A DNA stretch of 64,000 nucleotides, taken from the NCBI GenBank assembly GCA_021521415.1, contig JAIQDT010000673.1, positions 744,001-808,000 of the forward strand. The letters run 5' to 3'. Under the pieces are notes generated by a model. The model was not told where the DNA came from. It searched no databases and saw only the letters and a list, made by a program, of their open reading frames with translations. Numbering within the stretch: position 1 is the first letter of the stretch; every line of letters begins with the position of its first letter. Source of the DNA: Bidens hawaiensis (lineage: Eukaryota > Streptophyta > Magnoliopsida > Asterales > Asteraceae). The translations under genes were made by a program, and so were the position numbers. Shown one piece after another: positions 11,292 through 22,926 of the stretch.

Positions 11292-14200
11292 TCAAGCTTC
11301 AGGACCACTCCCCCCAAACCCACTTGTACCCGCACCATCAGTTGGTTGTGGCGGTTCAAGGAAGGTCTTTAGAATGGCTAGCCCATCATCAGCAGCAGCA
11401 ACTTCGTTCACCTTCTCCACCACCGGATGTGGGAAGGCGGCATACTGATTCACTGCTTGGTAATATACAGCTTCAGTATCAACATCATATAAAGGGAAGT
11501 TGGAAGGCGGGATGCCTTTCTCAACGAACCCTAGACCAAGCAGGAAGCCGGCCTTTTCCCCATCCTCATGAGAAGCGTTGAGGGCTGCGCTCATAGCATC
11601 GTCATAAGATGTATCCGTGAAGACCCGATGCACAACCTACAAAAAGAAAATGTGTCAAAAACCTTTTCTAAGTACAAAGAAAAGCGTAAAGACATTATGA
11701 AGTTAAGCTTACCTGAGACAACGCTTCTCGAAGAAGCCATTCCTTGGCAACCAGAGCCTCCTGAAGTTTCGGCTTCACTTTTATTAAGGTTGGCAAGCAA
11801 CACTTCCTTTGCAGCAGCCTCTTCAACGCCCTTTAGCTTCCGCTCGGTGTGGTCAAGCACGCCCCTCTGGTCCAAGATCTCTTGGAGCTTCTTGGCGTCT
11901 TCCATCGCCAAGGCATCATGAGCCTGTTGAAGCGCCTCTAGTTTGCCTTTAAGTTCCTCATTCTCGAGGCGTAGAGGCTCAGCAACAGCTTCAGCCTTGG
12001 TGGCCCTCTCGGTTGCGTTCCGTGCAGTTTCCTTAGCCAGCCGAAGCTGTTCGTTAACAGCTTGGGCAGCCTTGGAACGGGCCTCGAGACGGGCCTGAAC
12101 TTCAACCTCAAGGGCCTTGAAGGCCTTCTCCTTCTCCGCAGCAAGGGCGGAGAGCCTCCTGTTCTCCTCCCGGACAGCCCGCGCCTGAGCTACTTCTTGG
12201 ATACGAGCTGCTTTTAACTTGTCGTTTTCACGACAAAGCAGCTCGACGCGCGGCTGCATCCGGGCCAGGAGAATCCGAAGCTCATTGGTTAGCCTACCCT
12301 CCTGGTAGCTAGCCATTGCTTCCCCCAACGCACCACTGGGAGCTGCGTGACGAGCCCACTCCACGCACTCCACAGGCGTGCGAAGGGTTGTTCCTCGGCG
12401 GATGTTCCATCGTGGAACATACACTTCATTGGAATCCGACACTGCAAAAACAAAAAGCAGTTAGGAAAAGATGATATAAAAAAATTAAAAAAAAATAAAA
12501 AAAAGAGGCCAAAACAACCCTACGCACCTGTAGGGTCGACAACAGGCCGATAGCCGCCAAACCCATCACCTGAACCCAAGGGAAATCCATCCAAGAGGTC
12601 AGGCAGATGGGAAGGAGGCAGAGGTGGGCGAGAAGCCCCGAGCATACCTGAAGGATCGGCCGTAGTTGCCGACGTCGAAGGAGGCATGGAGGCCGCCGCG
12701 GTAGAAACCAACGGAGGTGAACTCACCGGAGGTGAACTCACAATCGTGGTCGCCACTGCGGAAGAGCCCGCAGAAATAGTCACCGCCGGCTCAGTGAAAG
12801 ATTCAGTAAATATGGCACTGACAGCCGGCGGAGATGTCATCACAGTTGGAACAGTTGGCTCAACTGGGTGAGCAACTGAACCAACTGAAGCAGGCGCAGT
12901 CGCCTGGGTCACCGCCTCAGGTAGGTTGACCAAGCCTACCGTCATGGGTCCGGAGGTGCTCCTCCCCGCTCCACCCTGGAATGCGGCAGCATCCACGCCT
13001 GTACAAAGAAGATATAAGTATAATGGGGGAAAATATGAAGTTAAAATTAACTGAAGTTTGTACTTACGGGTTTTCTTGAGCCTAAAGGTGCGAACAGGCG
13101 GGGACGAACCCGATGGAGCCGGCCTCTTCATGCAGCTCACCGTCGTCGTCCTGGGCTGCTCGGAGGTGACAGTCGTCTCAGCCTCCGGAGCAGTGGTCTT
13201 TTCACCACCTGGGTTCCCCGCCGCCTCCTCGCTCTCGGTCTCTGAATCAGACCGATGCACCGGATCGGCAGTGGAGGCAACCTTCGCCTTCCCCTTCCCG
13301 CCGGCAGCCTTCTTCTTCCGCACCAACGGAGGACCATCTGCGGATTCCTCAGAAGATGACAAGATTAGAGGAATTCCAGCAGAGGTTTCAGCATTGAGAG
13401 GTCGAGGGTTGAATAACGCCTTACCTGGCCGCGTGGGGCTCAGAATAGGGTGGCCTGGCGGGTAGACCTCCACAAACCGATCCCTCGTTTACTCCAAGAT
13501 GGGCAACTCGTTCTCATCGAGAGCACGAGTACCTATCCGAGCGGAACCATCACTCTCCCGCGGCTGCAGGAGAGACTGCAAGTCGTTCCCCTCTGAAATA
13601 AAAGAAACAAACAGTTAGAAGACAAACCTATATAAACAAAGAAGACAGAGCATACCGTAAGGGACAGAGTTCAAACCGTATTCGAGGACGATGGGAACCT
13701 GTGACGCCTCCTTCCACACCCGGCTCATCCCAAGCATCACCATCCCAGACTCCGCAAAGCGGTACACCGGAGTCTGGATCCGAGAGATCTTGGCGAACCA
13801 TTCCGCCTCCTGGTAGTTTGGGGCGTGAAGGGCGGGGAGTGCTATCCCATTCTTAAACGTCATCGCTATCGGGACGACGCGAGCGGAGATATAAAAAAAC
13901 TCCCTCTTCCACGACCGAAGACTGCGCTCGGTTGCGCAGATCTTCAGCCCCTTGATCCGATTGACCAAGGTGTACCACCTCTGGATGCACCTCCAAGAAT
14001 AGAAGGTCATCAACCGGTCAACATGGGGCTCCACGCCCAGAATGAGGCACACCCACTCAAAGTGGTGGATCTTGGCGATCGCCATCGGGTGTACCTCCGT
14101 CAGATGCACACCGTGCCTCTCCAAGACACGGTATACAAACTTCGTCAATGGGAACCTGAGATTCCCATAAACGAAGAATGCAGCGTACACCCCTATCTTG

Positions 14201-14403
14201 CCCTTGGGGGCATCGTACACCGTCTGGTGTGGCTCCGGAAACTCAGGCTCGAACGCCTCGAGCATGAACTTCCGGACGATGTACTGAAAAATCTCGGCAG
14301 GAAGAGCGCACTGGCACTCGCCAGCAGTGCTCTTGTCGTCCTTATCGGAAGTGGACGACGGATTCTCGACGAACACGTCAGACTCCTCGGCAAAAGAAGA
14401 CAT
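11292..14403 (-). pseudogene. Antisense PF04195-like coiled-coil gene, broken copy (element A)
   Basis: Same five-exon layout as in element D. By GT-AG sites the exons are 14403-13656, 13592-13068, 12998-12528, 12441-11713 and 11636-11292. Exon 1 encodes the PF04195-like domain (GNLRFPLTKFVYRVLERHG, HPMAIAKIHHFEWVC). Exons 2-3 are Pro/Ser/Ala-rich with a basic RTFRLKKTRK. Exon 4 is a long coiled coil and exon 5 a conserved C-terminus. Two lesions inactivate it: a TAA in exon 2 (13489-13491) where D has CAA, and a 26-bp deletion in exon 4 near 11766-11776 that shifts the frame. All splice sites are retained. Confidence 0.85.
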
Positions 14404-14517
14404 GTTTGGATGTACAGAAAAACGATTTCAGAAGAATGCTCGACGGAATAGTGAGTATTCGCCGGAAATCGTTTAGAAGATGAAAAGTGAGTGTGGATTG
14501 CAAAGGACCCTCTCCCC

Positions 14518-14526
14518 CTTTATATA
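14518..14526 (-). promoter_or_regulatory. TATA box of the antisense gene in element A
   Basis: TATATAAAG on the minus strand lies about 115 bp before the antisense ATG. An ACACGTGGC (ABRE/G-box core, 14594-14602) lies about 68 bp upstream of it. Element D has the same arrangement. Confidence 0.65.
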
Positions 14527-14864
14527 CTCATCGCAATTAATGCGATGAATTTAATGCGGAAGAGAGAGAAATCGCAGGTGCAATGAAACTATGACACGTG
14601 GCAAAGAGCAAGCTGGCAACAGCTGTTGAAAGGACGCGTGCCATTAATTTCGCGGCCACGCGCCCGAAAAATCGCGCCCACGCGCCTGAAAAAGCGCCTG
14701 GAATGACCATATACTGTCACGTCGCCATAACTTCCTGCACGTCCTGACACTGTCAGAAGAAACCGTCGGACGACGTTTCAACAGTTTGGACTGTTCTTAT
14801 CCTTTCACCAACTCTTCGAATTTCAAAATTTCAAAAAGATTCAAAAGTAAGCGGGAAAATACCC

Positions 14865-15155
14865 CTTACCTTGGCAACCAAGTAACTATAAGACAGGTGG
14901 GAGTACAGTGTTAAGGCAAAACCCTTCACATACTTAGCACCTGCAGGGAATTGAAGCCAAGAATACCTCGGCGACCAAGTAACTATAAGACGGGTGCGGG
15001 TACAGTGTTAAGGCAAAACCCTTCACATACTTAGCACCCGCAGGGAATTGACGCCAGGAATACCTTGGAAGTAACCGTAAGACGAGTGCGGGTACAGTGT
15101 CAAGGCAAAACCCTTCACATACCTAGCGCTCCACAGGGAATTGAAACCAAGAAGG
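14865..15155. repeat. Tandem repeat before the 3' LTR (element A)
   Basis: About three units of roughly 95 bp, each with GTACAGTGTTAAGGCAAAAC-type core and TTCACATAC. Element D has five units of the same type. Confidence 0.85.
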
Positions 15156-15529
15156 ATCTTCTGAGCCATGCTTGCGGAAACGGGAACAACATCCCCGCAT
15201 AGCGGGAACGTCGAGAACTATATTGTTTGAAGCTCCAAGATGGAATTGGTGGTTTTAACATAATTGATCACTATGTTCAAAACTACCAAAACCTCATGGA
15301 GAATCCACACAAGTGGGACTCAACGCTCCTGACTTGCGAGGAGGTTACAGACCTACCCGCATCATACCCAAAGATCAAGCAGGAAAGTCGGGAATTTCTG
15401 CAAGTGACATTAGGACTTCCGCGGGAAGAATCCCCATGGAAAACCTTAAAACTAAACCCTTTTCAAAAACCCTTTGCTTAAGTCCAAAAGTTCACCTCAC
15501 TTATTAAACATTCATGAGAAGAACATTGG
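15156..15529. other. Conserved non-coding leader to the 3' LTR (element A)
   Basis: This matches 51600-51970 of element D. The open frame at 15227-15481 has no ATG start and drifts at its 3' end between copies, so I do not call a gene. Confidence 0.5.
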
Positions 15530-15540
15530 ACTGGGGGGAC
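15530..15540 (+). other. Polypurine tract of element A
   Basis: ACTGGGGGGAC lies immediately before the 3' LTR start TGAAGAGG. The same tract is present in D and, extended by one G, in C. Confidence 0.75.
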
Positions 15541-15541
15541 T

Positions 15542-16535
15542 TGAAGAGGTAGGTCTCAGCAGAGCCCAGTTGGACCCACAGGACTCACCTTGAAGAGAGA
15601 CGTCTGCGCAGAAACCAACTGGATCCGCAGGACCCACCATGCTCAGAGACGTGACGTCCTTACGCGCAGTACGCAAGCTGTTCCCGCAGGAAATGCCTCC
15701 CAATGGTGAAGTACTCCGCATGTTCCCGCAGCTGCGGATACAAGCCATCAGGGAAGGCCACCCGCGCAGCAAGGCTACACGCACAAGGCACTTAGCTCTC
15801 AAAATAATTCAGTAGTCACCTGAAGGAATGAGCAAAGCCGGGAACAATCCCGCACAAAGGCGGGAGGGGAATACTCCCGCCCAAATGAGCCAGTCCGTAC
15901 GATACTGGAGGATCTTTTGTACTGTACCTGACGAGGTATGGGCAAAAGATCTGACCAGAGATACGACAGCTCATTGACAACAGTATGGCGAGCAGCATGC
16001 TCTTGTACTTTGTCACTATAAGCCGCTGCCTACTCACCAACTCCTGTCATACCACGTGCATAGCCTGCAGTTGGTGGAAAAGGAATAGTACACAGCAGGC
16101 CTGGTCACTGTCAGCCGCTGCCTACCCACCAACTACCAGCATGGCACGTGCGTAGGCCACAGTTGGTAGAACAGGAATACTATTCAGCCGGCTACACCTT
16201 CTTGGAAACCTACCTTCGGCTATAAATATTCCAACACCTTGGAATGGTATGATCATCTGATATCTTATCATCTCATCTTATCTCATATCTTATACCTGAT
16301 ATCTGCTCTAGCAATCTCTTAATATACACTTATATTCAAGAGCAATCTAGTGGTTCTCACGCCGGAGGGTGGTCACAAGGAGGTACCCCCCCCCCCTTCT
16401 CAGTGACGAGCTCACGGTGTCTGTTTTGCAGGTTATCAGAAGAACCATCTTTGCCGGGTCTAACCCCTCGTGAGAAACATCTATTTAACCCCCAGATTAT
16501 CCGTAATCTGCCCGGGGTCACTTAGTGTTTCTTCA
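15542..16535 (+). repeat. 3' LTR of element A (994 bp)
   Basis: It starts TGAAGAGGTAGGTC and ends TTAGTGTTTCTTCA, with short inverted termini TGAAGA/TCTTCA. It aligns over its length with the LTRs of D and E. A TATA box (TATAAATA) lies near 16211-16218 and two CACGTG cores lie in U3. Confidence 0.92.
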
Positions 16536-16625
16536 GCTGGTTTTTCTTAAATACATATTTTTATGAGCTGATTTACTTTCAAATAATGCTAGTATCATGA
16601 TCTAAAATTATTCTTGTAAAATTTG
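16536..16625. repeat. Right 90-bp target duplication of element A
   Basis: Identical to 8353-8442. It abuts the LTR terminus with no extra bases. Confidence 0.9.
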
Positions 16626-17790
16626 TTCATATTTGCTTTTGAACGATGAAAATATAGTATATTAAAAATGGCAAATAAGAACACACAAGCATCACCGTTT
16701 AACAACACAGGCTTTAATAGAACTTACAAAAATAGACTAAGCTGGAAGGTTAAAATCCACAATCAATAAATAACATTCAATAAAGATATCAAAAAGTCAT
16801 GGTCCCACACACAACGCTACCATCTAGCAAACAATTTAAACTCCATGAATTATTAATCCATAATGAGCGATTTATGTTTGGGACTTTATGTTTTCTTGAG
16901 CAAACATTTTAATTATCTATGCTTATTTAAAGAGCAGGATTATGTCAATTGTTGTGTGATGCTTTTTTCTTCTTAATTCTATTTAAACATCAACTTCACT
17001 AAAAAGGATTTGCAGCATCATGACTAACACGTTTCTTTCTTTCTGTAGATGATGTTACAACATTGAAAAAAGAAACTTTCAATTACGAGTTCGAGCGACT
17101 TCTTATCAATATTTTCTTAAGATGCACGAAACTAATTTGGCATGTGATCAACACTTGATGTCAGATTCAATGTATAGTTGACTTAATTGGTAATTAATTA
17201 GTCCCCACAAAATGTTTCAAGTGATAAGTCTATTAGACCATACGCATCAACAAGAAGAATGAAATATGACATTTATCAAGGAGGACCGTTCCATGATTTA
17301 GGTGACGAATTAGGAGGTTTTGATTACAAGGATATGTGTAACGGTCTCACTCAGGCAAGTGCAACTATGAGCCAAGGCATAGGGCTTGATGACCATAGGG
17401 CCGAAAATTTTAAAATTATATATATTAAAAAAATGTATTTAAACTTATAGCACCTTCAAACTTAGAATCGTAGTCTATAATCTACATCCCAATTGCCCAA
17501 ATCATAACCACCATTTAAAGAATATAATCTACTTAGGCTCAAATTTAATTGCCCGGATCATAACCACCATTTAAAGTCTATAATCTACTTAGGCTCAAAT
17601 TTATACTTGCCTTACGTCCCCAATTTTTTAGCGATTACCGAATATGGCCATGCACTCAAGTGATCAAAAAGTGTTGTTACACTACTGTCATTTAGGAATA
17701 AGTGGTTCTATTTTTCACATTTACTAAGGTGTCTAATCGTCTCACAAGAATTCTATTTTTTTTAAAGAATGATGCAATGAATTGTTTATA
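16626..17790. other. AT-rich intergenic DNA with a small tandem duplication
   Basis: No gene recognised. A 56-bp unit (ATCATAACCACCATTTAAAG core) is repeated at about 17495-17550 and 17551-17606. The open frame at 17259-17450 has no recognisable motif. Confidence 0.5.
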
Positions 17791-18517
17791 GGGAAAATTT
17801 TCAACATGTTCCATTTTTGAAGAGATATTCTAAATATGTTTCTTCAAAATTTAAATTCATTTTTTGTCCATTTAGTAACTCGTCGTTATCTCTATGTTAG
17901 AAATTTAAGACGACATGTTTCTTAACACGCCATCTCCTCGCCATGTTAGCTCATAACTCGTCGTCTCCCCGCCATGTTAGCTCAAAACTCATTGCCTTCC
18001 TTCCATGTTTGCTCAAAACTTGTTGCCTCCCCATTGTATTAGCTACAAAAAATCCACCTTATCTTTACTAAAAACATGGATCCTAAACTAAATTAAAAAA
18101 ATATTTGAATATTTTAACTTTTATTGGTTTTTAAGTTCTTGTACATTGGATTTTGGATAATAATATGATTTAGAAAACTCATGCATACCATCAAAATCAT
18201 TTTATATATACCTTATTTAGACATAATTTTTTAAATAACAAGATTTATTAGATTTAATTTTTAAGCTAACACAGCAGGGAGACGATGAGTTTTAAGCTAA
18301 CATGGAGGAGAGACGATTGGTTTTGAGCTAAAATGACGGGGAGGCGACGGGTTATGAGATAATATGGCGGGGAGGCGGTGAGTTAAGAAACATGTCGTCT
18401 CGAATTTCTAACGTAGAGAGAACGACGAGTTAATAAAGGGACAAATAGGGAATTTGAATTTTGAAGGGACATATCTGAAATCTCCCTTTAAAAATAAGAC
18501 ATTTTGAGAATTTTTCC
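17791..18517. mobile_element. Mutator-like TIR element, TSD TTGTTTATA
   Basis: The 727-bp unit has long terminal inverted repeats of roughly 240 bp, starting GGGAAAATTTTC and ending GAATTTTTCC. It is flanked by a perfect 9-bp duplication TTGTTTATA (17782-17790 and 18518-18526). The 9-bp duplication and long arms point to a non-autonomous MULE. No transposase reading frame is present. Confidence 0.85.
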
Positions 18518-18600
18518 TTGTTTATATTGGTCGATCCACACTCACCTTGTGTGGAAAGGCAATCATGTCTCTATGCAATCACTTCACATACCCAAACAAA

Positions 18601-19426
18601 GGAAAATTCCTAAAATGTCTTATTAATCAAGAGAGATCCAATTTTGTCTTTATAAATAAAAGTTTTCATAAATGTCCCATGCAAACACGTCTTTGACGAC
18701 GTGTTAGACTTCAACGCGTCTTTCACGACCTGTTTAGCCACCAAACACATCTTTCACGACCTGTTAGCCTCCAACACGCGTATTTCACGACCTGTTAACC
18801 TCTAACACGTCTTTCACCACCTGTTAGCCTATAACGCGTCTTTTACGACATGTTTGACCTATTTTTTTCAATATTACATTATTATAATTAATTTTATACA
18901 TATTTGGTTTTTCTTTTATAACTTGCAATATATAAATTTATATATAATTTTGAATATGTCGTTGAAACTTGTTTATTTTTTCTACATGTTGTCATAAATT
19001 TGACACAAAACCGAGTGTCAAATTGATATCGAAATGTTCAATAAAATTAGACTATGCTCGTTTTAAGTAAAGTTTATGCCAACACATAGCTAAAAATAAG
19101 CGCGTCTCAACGGTATATTTGGAACTTTACAAAACTTTATGCATTACAAGTTATTAAAAACCCAAATATGAGTAAAATTAATTATAATAATGTAATATTA
19201 AAAAAAGAATTAATTGGGCAAACATGTTGTAGAAGACGCGTTAAAGGCTAACATGCCGTGAAAGATGTGTGTTGGAGGCTAACATGTTGTGAAAGACAAG
19301 TTGAGGCCTAATACGTCGTCAAAGACGTGTTTGTATGAGACATTTCTGAAAACTTTTATGTATGAGGACAAAAATAGAATCTCTCTCCATTAGTAGAACA
19401 TTTTGAGAACCCCCCCCCCCCCCCCC
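18601..19426. mobile_element. Second Mutator-like TIR element, TSD 8/9
   Basis: Inverted arms (left GGAAAATTCCTAAAATGTCT; right inverse containing CTCAAAATGTTCTACTAATG) extend past 100 bp with a shared AAACACGTCTTTGACGACGT. The flanks CCAAACAAA (18592-18600) and CCAAACAAT (19427-19435) match at 8 of 9. The right terminus runs into a 19-base C tract (19410-19428), so the exact right end is uncertain. Confidence 0.65.
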
Positions 19427-19699
19427 CCAAACAATGGACAAACATGGTCGGAGTTTGGTAATAGAATAAACAATGATTAATTTGTTAAACTAGCATCCAA
19501 CTAAAATATTTACAGCCAATTCACCTGTCTAAGGTGTTGAGATGAGACACTTCAAAACTTTTATCACATGTGACAAAAAAAAATTAATAATGATAAATAA
19601 AGGGGTTTCGGGTTGGGTATGAGGTTTTCTCACATATTATGGGTTCCTCATGAGAACAGTCATTGCACTTGGGGAATGGAGATGATCGGATGGACTAAT

Positions 19700-20770
19700 A
19701 GTCCGTCAATAATCCATACTTGCCGTTAAAATAACTAAAACATTCACAAACAGTAGTTTTGATTAAAAAACAATCCAAAAATCCTAAACTAATTTATTCC
19801 CTTATTCCTACCATTGATATATAATGCTAAATATCCCACCCATTGTCTCGTAAAGCGTCAATCTTCAAAGAGTTTTTCAAAGATTTTTGTTGTCCATCTT
19901 AAACATATTGCAAAATATATCGCCTGAAAAGTACCATCTTAAACAGTAGCAGCTCAATATTTGTTTGTTAACTAGTTTTACACTTAGGCTTTCATCTCAA
20001 CAGGGCCATGTTCATGCTAATCAAAATTGCATCTGTAATATATATAGTTTTGAGGAAATGAATCACCCAACAACATCAAAAAAATATGGCCTAATAATTC
20101 TTCTGCTTTCTTTTGATCTTAATCAGCCATCTCACGACACGCCGGTTACATGTGTTTAATGTCGGTTACGGGCGTTCCGGTGCCGGTTACGTGCGGTAGG
20201 TGTCAGTTACGCGCTTTTCGACACCGGCTAAATGTTGATGTGGTATAACGCGCGTACCTGCACCGGGTTGTGCGCTTACAACTAAAAATTGTGGTGTCAT
20301 TTGAAGTTAAATATTACCATGAAAAAAAAACTGAAGGAAAAAAAAAAACTTTTTTCCTTGACATTTTTAGGGCTAAAAGTTTGTGTTGTGCTTCAACTAA
20401 GGAGTTCAAGCTTTTTTTTGCTGTAACTCGAAAATTAGGATAAATTTTAAACATAGATGATTCAAGCTTTGAGAACAATGGACAATACGTTTCTTATTGA
20501 CCTTGTGCTCAAGAGGATTAAGGGTTGAACTGATTGTAGTTTATCAATGACAATTTGAGATCACAGATAGGAATGAAAATATATATATCACGGCACAGTT
20601 GAAGATGTGAGTTTAATCGATTGCTGTAGATTGACACCATGGAACAACTGCTGTAGAGGGTGAGGAACGTAGCATGATTGATGGGAGGAATCAGGGAATA
20701 AATTAGTTTAGGATTTTTGGATTGTTTTTAATCAAAACTACGTAGTTTTGAGGGGTTTTCCGTCTAAGCT
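19700..20770. mobile_element. Possible third TIR element
   Basis: About 57 bp at 19752-19808 (GTAGTTTTGATTAAAAAACA...) is inverted at 20686-20745. Outside these arms similarity is weak and no clear target duplication was found. The interior near 20140-20280 contains several CGGTTACG-type repeats. Confidence 0.5.
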
Positions 20771-21792
20771 TAGACGCGCCACAGCATCGTATTCACTTTC
20801 CCCTGTAAATAAATGCTCTACATAGTTCTTGTTCCTTTAAGCCAGCCATATTTAAAATGTCTGGCCTGGTTTGGATGATGGTTGGGGATGAAGCTCTTCA
20901 GAGAGACTTTCTAATGGATGCCTATGTCCACTCATAGGAAGGTCTTTTCATACTAGATGACCCTCAAAACTATAATTTGTTAATATATTGCGTAGATTTG
21001 GGTGATTGATATAATTTTTAACTTTATTTAAAAACAAGTTACAAAATTGATTTTGTATGAACTCAAAATAATATAACTATAAAAGTCAATCTACGACTCT
21101 AAATCTCATTGAAACTCCAGATTTTGAACATATCCAAATACCACTTGACCATGTATTCAGTTCTAGTTATAATATAATTACTAGTCAATTAATTTATGAA
21201 AAAGGGCAGCAGCCATCCGCAAGAACCAAAAGATATTTCAAGTGAGGCATTACATTTATATATATCCGTGACTGGGTTGAGGATAGGAACGGCAACCGGT
21301 TTCTTTTGATACCTTGAACTAGGATTATGCATGTCACTTTCATTACTTTTAACTATATTTAATTATTGCATAATAATCACACATATGATCTTAAACTATA
21401 ATAACTTTTCAATATTCAACCTTTTACGTTTCATATTCTTTTCTCTAACGGGAGCTGGATCAACTGACAAATGAGCGCTAACCCACCTGATTATTATCAT
21501 TTCACCATAATAAGAAAGCTCATCATAGGTGAGAAATCTCAAACTAAAGAAAATTATATGGATTAACTCTAAAGCATTTTTAATTTAGGTTTTCTCCACT
21601 TTTAGTAAAGTAGCTAGCCCGGTTTATGCCCTAATCAAAAATAAAAAGTCACTTGTGGAATTTGACAACTAAAAATTAGGTGATTAAGCTATATGCAATC
21701 TTAAATCCACTAACTTTTTATTGGTTAACCTTATCAGATAATGTCTACCCAATATTAACATCTCAAATATTGAAATCATATAATATCAAAAC
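20771..21792. other. Intergenic DNA, nothing recognised
   Basis: AT-rich single-copy-looking sequence without convincing open frames or bounded repeats. Confidence 0.4.
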
Positions 21793-21850
21793 AACGTCAT
21801 GCACAACTGATTGCAAAATAATGTGTTAATTGGATTATAAATGCTCTATA
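21793..21850. repeat. Left 58-bp target duplication of LTR fragment B
   Basis: AACGTCATGCACAACTGATT and the following bases match 22869-22926 with a single mismatch over 58 bp. Confidence 0.88.
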
Positions 21851-22868
21851 GATGTTTCCCACGAGGGTTGTATCCCACGAGGGTTGTATCCGGCAAGATT
21901 GTTATTCTTCCGATGACCTGCAAAACAGACACCGTGAGCTCGTCACTGAGAAGGGGGGGTACCTCCTTGTGACCACCCTCCGGCGTGAGAATCAGACTAG
22001 ATTGCTCTTGAATATAAGTGTATATTAAGAGAAATGACTAGAGCAGATATCAGATAATATATGGAGATATAAGATATAATACCGTTCCAAGGTGTTGGAG
22101 TATTTATAGCCGAATGTAGGTTTCCAAGCAGGTACAGCCGGCTGAATAGTATTCCTGTTCTACCAACCGTGGGCTACGCACGTGCCATGCTGATGGTTGG
22201 TGGGTAGGCAGCGGCTGATAGTGACCAGGCCGGCTGTGTACTATTCATTTTCCACCAACTGCAGGCTATGGACGTGCCCCGACAGGGGTTGGTGAGTAGG
22301 CAGCGGCTGATAGTGACTTTAAGTACTAGAGCGTGCTGCCCGTCGTACTGTTGTCAGTGAGCTGTCGTAGCTTTGGTCAGATCTTTTGTCCATACCTTGG
22401 CAGGTACAGTACAAAAGATCCTCCAGTATCGTACGGACTGGCTCATTTGGGCGGGAGTATTCCCGGCTTTGAGCGGGAATGTTCCCGGCTTGCTCATCCC
22501 CTCTTCAGGTGACATTACTGAATTATTTGAGAGTTAGTGCCTTGTGCGTGTAGCCTTGCTGCGCGGGTAGCCTTCCCTGATGGCTAGTATCCGTAGCTGC
22601 GGGAACAGGCGGAGTACTTCACCATTGGGAGGCTTTTCTTGCAGGAACAGCTTGCGTACTGCGCGTAAGGACGTCGCGTCTCTGAGCATGGTTGGTCCTG
22701 CGGATCCAGTTGGTCTTTGCGCAGACGTCCCTTTAAGGTGAGTCTTGCGAGTTCAACCGCGCAGACGTCTCTCTTCGAGGTGAGTCTTGCGGGTCCAACT
22801 GCGCAGACGTCCCTGTTTAAGGTGAGTCTTGCGGGTCCAACTGGGCTCTGCTGGGACTTACCTCTTCA
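21851..22868 (-). mobile_element. Fragment B: truncated family-1 LTR, minus orientation
   Basis: It reads as a family-1 LTR on the minus strand. The true 5' terminus TGAAGAGG is intact at 22868-22861. The 3' end is truncated at 21851, after GGGAAACATC, so the last part of U5 is missing. A roughly 16-bp unit (CCCACGAGGGTTGTAT) is doubled at the truncated end. No primer site, gag or second LTR is attached. It differs more from D's LTRs than they differ from each other. Confidence 0.88.
22718..22850 (-). repeat. Three-copy tandem repeat in U3 of fragment B
   Basis: Three consecutive units share GCGCAGACGTC and AAGGTGAGTCTTGCG-type blocks at about 47-bp spacing. The LTRs of A, D and E have a single copy at this place. 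Confidence 0.75.
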
Positions 22869-22926
22869 AACGTCATGCACAACTGATTGCAAAATAACGT
22901 GTTAATTGGATTATAAATGCTCTATA
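22869..22926. repeat. Right 58-bp target duplication of LTR fragment B
   Basis: Matches 21793-21850 at 57 of 58 bases and abuts the intact LTR terminus directly. Confidence 0.88.

Larger units (their letters stand above)
8441..16535 (+). mobile_element. Element A: family-1 LTR retrotransposon lacking its 5' LTR
   Basis: The interior begins exactly at the primer site (8441). It continues through a broken gag, tandem repeats, a broken antisense gene and tandem repeats to a polypurine tract and one 994-bp LTR ending at 16535. Element D (43477-52960) is the complete relative with the same order. Everything 5' of the primer site is missing. The copy is older than D, since gag and the antisense gene each carry several disabling changes. 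No polymerase is encoded, so it was non-autonomous. Confidence 0.85.

Noticed and set aside
12686..13465. Plus-strand open frames opposite the antisense exons of element A
   Set aside because: Same cause: low-complexity coding sequence on the minus strand leaves the opposite strand open.
15227..15481. Open frame before the 3' LTR of A, also in D
   Set aside because: No ATG start, diverging C-termini between copies, and no family recognised. Conservation here equals that of surrounding non-coding DNA.
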